This document shows positions 6,301 through 8,174 of a stretch of DNA of 8,174 nucleotides, in pieces. Within the stretch, counting starts at the first letter, position 1, and the number at the start of each line of letters is the position of its first letter. A model generated the notes under the pieces. The model was not told the DNA's origin. It saw nothing but the letters and a program-made list of their open reading frames with translations, and ran no database searches. Location of the stretch: the NCBI GenBank assembly GCA_026992215.1, contig JALXAI010000086.1:1-8174 (forward strand), read 5' to 3'. Made by a program: the position numbers and the translations under genes. The DNA comes from Desulfobacterales bacterium. GTDB lineage: Bacteria > Desulfobacterota > Syntrophobacteria > B119-G9.

Positions 6301-6716
6301 TCGCTGGAAGTTGCTGTTTCGCCATGGAGCGCAGATCCAACCGGAATCCACGAATCGGATCCGCCTTGAAGCGACAAATACACGCCGGTTAAAAAACCCA
6401 GGAGCATTAAATAGGGCAGGAAAACCCATAGGTGGAAAAGTTCTCATTTCTCCGGCAGGCGCCCGGCAATCGAGTGTATGATCCGTGCCATTTTCCATCG
6501 CGAGCTTTTCCTCTAAAGCTTAAGACCGGAAAACTTAAGAGGTTAAATAAGGGTATGAACGGAGAAATCACGGCATGGAGGCTAACACGCGGCAAAACCC
6601 TCACATGTTTGTGTGAGCTAACGTTTATGAGTGCGGATACCTGCATGAGTTATCAATACTTTTCAAACACTTAATTCACTAAAGCTAAATTTTCCCCGCA
6701 ATGTGTATATTTTATC

Positions 6717-6743
6717 TTGACACGAGGTTTAAAGTTTTATAAT
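6717..6743 (+). promoter_or_regulatory. Sigma-70-type promoter with perfect hexamers
   Basis: TTGACA (6717-6722) and TATAAT (6738-6743) are both exact consensus but separated by only 15 bases, two fewer than optimal. A start around 6750 would precede the terminator at 6793-6822 by about 45 bases. The arms AAAGTTT (6731-6737) and AAACTTT (6757-6763) overlap the promoter and could form an operator or an early RNA hairpin. Confidence 0.5.
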
Positions 6744-6749
6744 TAACTC

Positions 6750-6822
6750 ATACTCTAAACTTTTTAATCAGGGGTTTTATTGGGACAAACTTGGGGCTCC
6801 CGAAAAGGGATGCCCCTTTTTT
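6750..6822 (+). ncRNA. Candidate small RNA or attenuated leader of the exosortase-substrate gene
   Basis: The interval between the consensus promoter and the strong terminator is about 73 bases and has no start codon with a ribosome-binding site. Two readings fit: an independent small RNA, or a 5' leader whose premature termination controls the gene at 6956. No known RNA family was recognised. The exact 5' end is an estimate from the -10 element. Confidence 0.35.
6793..6822 (+). terminator. Strong intrinsic terminator
   Basis: GGGGCTCCC (6793-6801) pairs with GGGATGCCCC (6807-6816) with a single bulged T (6811). The loop is GAAAA, and TTTTTT (6817-6822) follows. It is a textbook Rho-independent terminator on the + strand, but no protein gene precedes it closely, which supports a short transcript from the promoter at 6717-6743. 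Confidence 0.8.
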
Positions 6823-6955
6823 GTTTCCTTGCCATGCTGTTTTGAGCACGGATGGCACGGGAGCGAGAATTTAGCAGGAGGGGGTGTTTTAGAGACATAT
6901 CGTTAAATGAAAAGCCAGGCAGGGGGGCAGGCGAGCTTGGGTACGGAGGGTAACC

Positions 6956-7627
6956 ATGAGAAAAATATCTTTAATGATATTTATTCCTGCACTGCTGGGA
7001 TATCTTTTACTGGGTACTTCGATTGCGTGCGTATGCCCGGGTTTAAATGGCTGGCATTACCGCGGCAACGTTTACACTTCGGGATGCGATAAAGTGCTTG
7101 GAGACGATAACGCTGATTGGAGCTACCTTTACAAGTTTGATCCTGAACCCCGGGGGCAATACAGGATATCCTTCGATTTCAAAAACGAGTTGTCTCCCAC
7201 GCCCTATCGACCTGATTCCGGCGACTTTGCCTTTTTAGATACGTTTTACGCGTCCCTTTACTTCGTGAACAGCTGCTCCCGGTTTGACCTCGAGAACTGT
7301 TCCTGCGACTACAGCCTTCCCCTGTTTGACCTTGATTCCCGGGGGCCCTTCAACAGTCACGGAAATATCAGCCAGAGCTCCAGGGGAGAAGACTGGTTAC
7401 ACTTTGACATGGTTTTTACCAGCTACTTCTACAAGATAGTTCCCACTTTTGAACTCTTTGACATGAACACAATCAATGGTGACAGCAAGGTGTTCATATC
7501 GGATCTTTCCATATCTCCCGTTCCAATACCGGCAAGCTTTTTCCTGCTTGCCGGTGGTCTGATGGGGCTGCTTCTTCTTCGCTCAAAAAGGGCAAAAATC
7601 CTGCCTCCTGCGAGCCCTAATCCCTGA
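6956..7627 (+). CDS. Exported protein with exosortase-type (VPIPA) C-terminal sorting signal
   Basis: 223 residues. The N-terminus, MRKISLMIFIPALLGYLLLG, is a Sec signal peptide with cleavage probably near residues 24-26. The mature region (about 26-186) matches no family I know. It is rich in aromatic residues and Asp, with six Cys (C25, C27, C44, C107, C115, C117) of which the spaced pairs could form disulfides. The C-terminus has the tripartite PEP-CTERM/VPxPA arrangement: VPIPA (189-193), a hydrophobic segment (194-208) and a basic cluster RSKRAK (209-214). Known members are recognised and processed by an exosortase (EpsH/XrtA-type) for surface or extracellular-matrix delivery; no exosortase is in this window. 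Unusually, nine residues follow the basic cluster, whereas such tails normally end there. GGAGGG (6945-6950) is 5 bases before ATG. The next gene starts 47 bases downstream with no clear terminator between, so the two may be cotranscribed. Confidence 0.82.
   Translation: MRKISLMIFIPALLGYLLLGTSIACVCPGLNGWHYRGNVYTSGCDKVLGDDNADWSYLYKFDPEPRGQYRISFDFKNELSPTPYRPDSGDFAFLDTFYASLYFVNSCSRFDLENCSCDYSLPLFDLDSRGPFNSHGNISQSSRGEDWLHFDMVFTSYFYKIVPTFELFDMNTINGDSKVFISDLSISPVPIPASFFLLAGGLMGLLLLRSKRAKILPPASPNP
7528..7555 (+). repeat. Perfect 10-bp inverted repeat inside the sorting-signal coding region
   Basis: ACCGGCAAGC (7528-7537) and GCTTGCCGGT (7546-7555) are perfectly complementary around an 8-base loop. 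The hairpin falls exactly over the codons from the Pro of VPIPA into the hydrophobic segment. It may slow translation there, or be a by-product of Pro-Ala and Leu-Ala-Gly codons. Confidence 0.5.
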
Positions 7628-7674
7628 AAACACGAAAAGTTTTTTATCAAAGAAAATACTTCTGAGGGATTGAA

Positions 7675-8174
7675 ATGGAAGTGCTACTACCGAAGGTGTT
7701 CAGGAAAGTAACGACATTAATTATTATTTTCGTTTTGCAAGCCCTTGTGGCCTTCTCTGGCGTATTTTGCCAGGAGGTGTTTTGTGCCGGCATGGTTGAC
7801 CTGAACCAGTATGTCTCGGTCACCACCGCCAACGAACGGAGTTTCCTGGACAGACAAACAAGGATTCTCATGAGCACAGCTGACGTGACAATCACAAACA
7901 CGTCCAGCAAAGAGCTCATTTTTCCGTTTTACGCCGTGATTAATATAAATGGCACGGATTATGGCAACGTCTCCATGCCGGACGCCCTTGGGGGTCTCGA
8001 TACCGAACCGTTCGGAAAATACTACTATGAATGGAAAGAAACCGGAGCCAGCGATATTGCTTCTAATTTTGGAAAAGATAATTGCTCCGGGGGCTGCGTT
8101 ACTGATTTTGACAGAGACGGCGACGTGGACGGAAGTGATCTGGCTTTCGCCTGCAGGGGCGGAAAGCTTAAACC
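7675..8174 (+). CDS. Exported hypothetical protein with EF-hand/dockerin-like module, 3' end outside the window
   Basis: The frame starts at ATG 7675, with GAGGG at 7664-7668 six bases upstream, and stays open to the window end: 166 complete codons plus two bases. Residues 7-38 are a Sec signal peptide: basic Lys/Arg, then the hydrophobic TLIIIFVLQALVAFSGVF. Two nearby cysteines (C32, C37) do not form a proper lipobox. Residues 41-120 (e.g. ADVTITNTSSKELIFPFYAV) look like a beta-rich extracellular domain; I do not recognise it. Residues 126-137 (SDIASNFGKDNC) match the tail of a dockerin-like repeat, and 144-155 (DFDRDGDVDGSD) is a complete EF-hand loop, almost identical to that of the C25 peptidase. 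Predicted to be extracellular and Ca-binding. It follows the VPIPA gene by 47 bases on the same strand and may be in its operon. Whether it carries a sorting tail or catalytic domain cannot be seen. Confidence 0.78.
   Translation, partial: MEVLLPKVFRKVTTLIIIFVLQALVAFSGVFCQEVFCAGMVDLNQYVSVTTANERSFLDRQTRILMSTADVTITNTSSKELIFPFYAVININGTDYGNVSMPDALGGLDTEPFGKYYYEWKETGASDIASNFGKDNCSGGCVTDFDRDGDVDGSDLAFACRGGKLK
8050..8174 (+). other. EF-hand/dockerin-like module of the right-end protein
   Basis: Encodes residues 126-166. The FGKDNC tail element comes first, then a Gly/Cys linker (CSGGC), then the complete Ca-binding loop (8104-8139) and LAFACRGGK. In the C25 peptidase the order is loop first, tail second, so this protein probably carries the end of one repeat and the start of another. 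Confidence 0.65.

Larger units (their letters stand above)
6001..6716. other. Gene-poor region with G-quadruplex motif and palindromes
   Basis: About 700 bases in which I find no supportable gene. Two longer plus-strand frames (from GTG at 6137 and GTG at 6432) and their minus-strand shadow lack ribosome-binding sites and look random, rich in Arg, Pro and Gly. Visible structure: palindromes at 6190-6222 inside an imperfect inverted repeat (6170-6230), the G-run cluster at 6274-6300, CTTAAG-containing arms near 6520-6541, and a hairpin CTCACA-TGTTTG-TGTGAG at 6600-6617. It may be gene remains or a non-coding locus. Confidence 0.45.

Noticed and set aside
6137..6481. 114-codon plus-strand frame starting with GTG
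   Set aside because: No Shine-Dalgarno, random-looking Arg/Gly/Pro-rich product, and it runs through the G-run cluster and palindromes.
6581..6622. Direct repeat GCTAAC spaced by 36 bases, considered as a CRISPR-like or site-specific repeat
   Set aside because: Only six bases and two copies; easily expected by chance.
6432..6674. 80-codon plus-strand frame starting with GTG
   Set aside because: No ribosome-binding site and no recognisable motif; it overlaps the previous frame and several hairpins.
6840..6875. Possible sigma-54 promoter (TGGCACG) upstream of the VPIPA gene
   Set aside because: The -24-like TGGCACG is present (6853-6859), but the -12 position lacks GC with the required TTGC context.
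5240..6955. c-di-GMP riboswitch (GEMM-I or type II) in the leaders of the exported-protein genes
   Set aside because: I looked for the conserved core segments in all leaders on both strands and found none.
6907..7092. 61-codon plus-strand frame overlapping the start of the VPIPA gene
   Set aside because: Its ATG lacks a ribosome-binding site, and most of it is an out-of-frame reading of the signal-peptide region of the real gene.

Overview
The window most resembles a chromosomal segment of a Gram-negative, probably anaerobic bacterium of the Desulfobacterota (former deltaproteobacterial) type. Three features suggest this together: a CbpB-like radical SAM/SPASM peptide maturase, an exosortase-type (VPIPA) C-terminal sorting signal, and secreted proteins carrying a 'DFDxDGDVDGSDL' EF-hand/dockerin-like module. 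The lineage is inferred from family distribution as I recall it; no rRNA or other phylogenetic marker is present.

Layout: (1) 11-1438 (+), radical SAM/SPASM enzyme, complete, followed by a clear intrinsic terminator at 1451-1488. (2) 1739-2773 (+), cytosolic GGDEF diguanylate cyclase, preceded by a 300-base gap with a perfect 14-bp palindrome. (3) 3152-5239 (-), secreted C25 (gingipain-like) cysteine peptidase with a C-terminal EF-hand/dockerin-like module, convergent with the cyclase. (4) 5240-6955, about 1.7 kb that is gene-poor. It holds one plausible 71-codon gene (5785-6000), a four-run G-quadruplex motif (6274-6300), several palindromes, and a consensus-like promoter followed within about 80 bases by a strong terminator (6717-6822), which is a candidate small RNA or attenuated leader. 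(5) 6956-7627 (+), exported protein with an exosortase-type sorting tail. (6) 7675-8174 (+), start of another exported protein carrying the same EF-hand module as the C25 peptidase and cut by the window end.

How the parts may relate: three of the six coding regions are predicted to be exported, and two of them share a Ca-binding module although they lie on opposite strands 2.4 kb apart. This points to an envelope or extracellular-matrix locus. The diguanylate cyclase would fit a surface or biofilm lifestyle, but no c-di-GMP riboswitch or receptor was recognised here, so the link is inference. The radical SAM enzyme looks independent: its substrate peptide, exporter and partner genes are not visible and would lie upstream of the window. 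I saw no tRNA, rRNA, CRISPR array, transposase or integrase.
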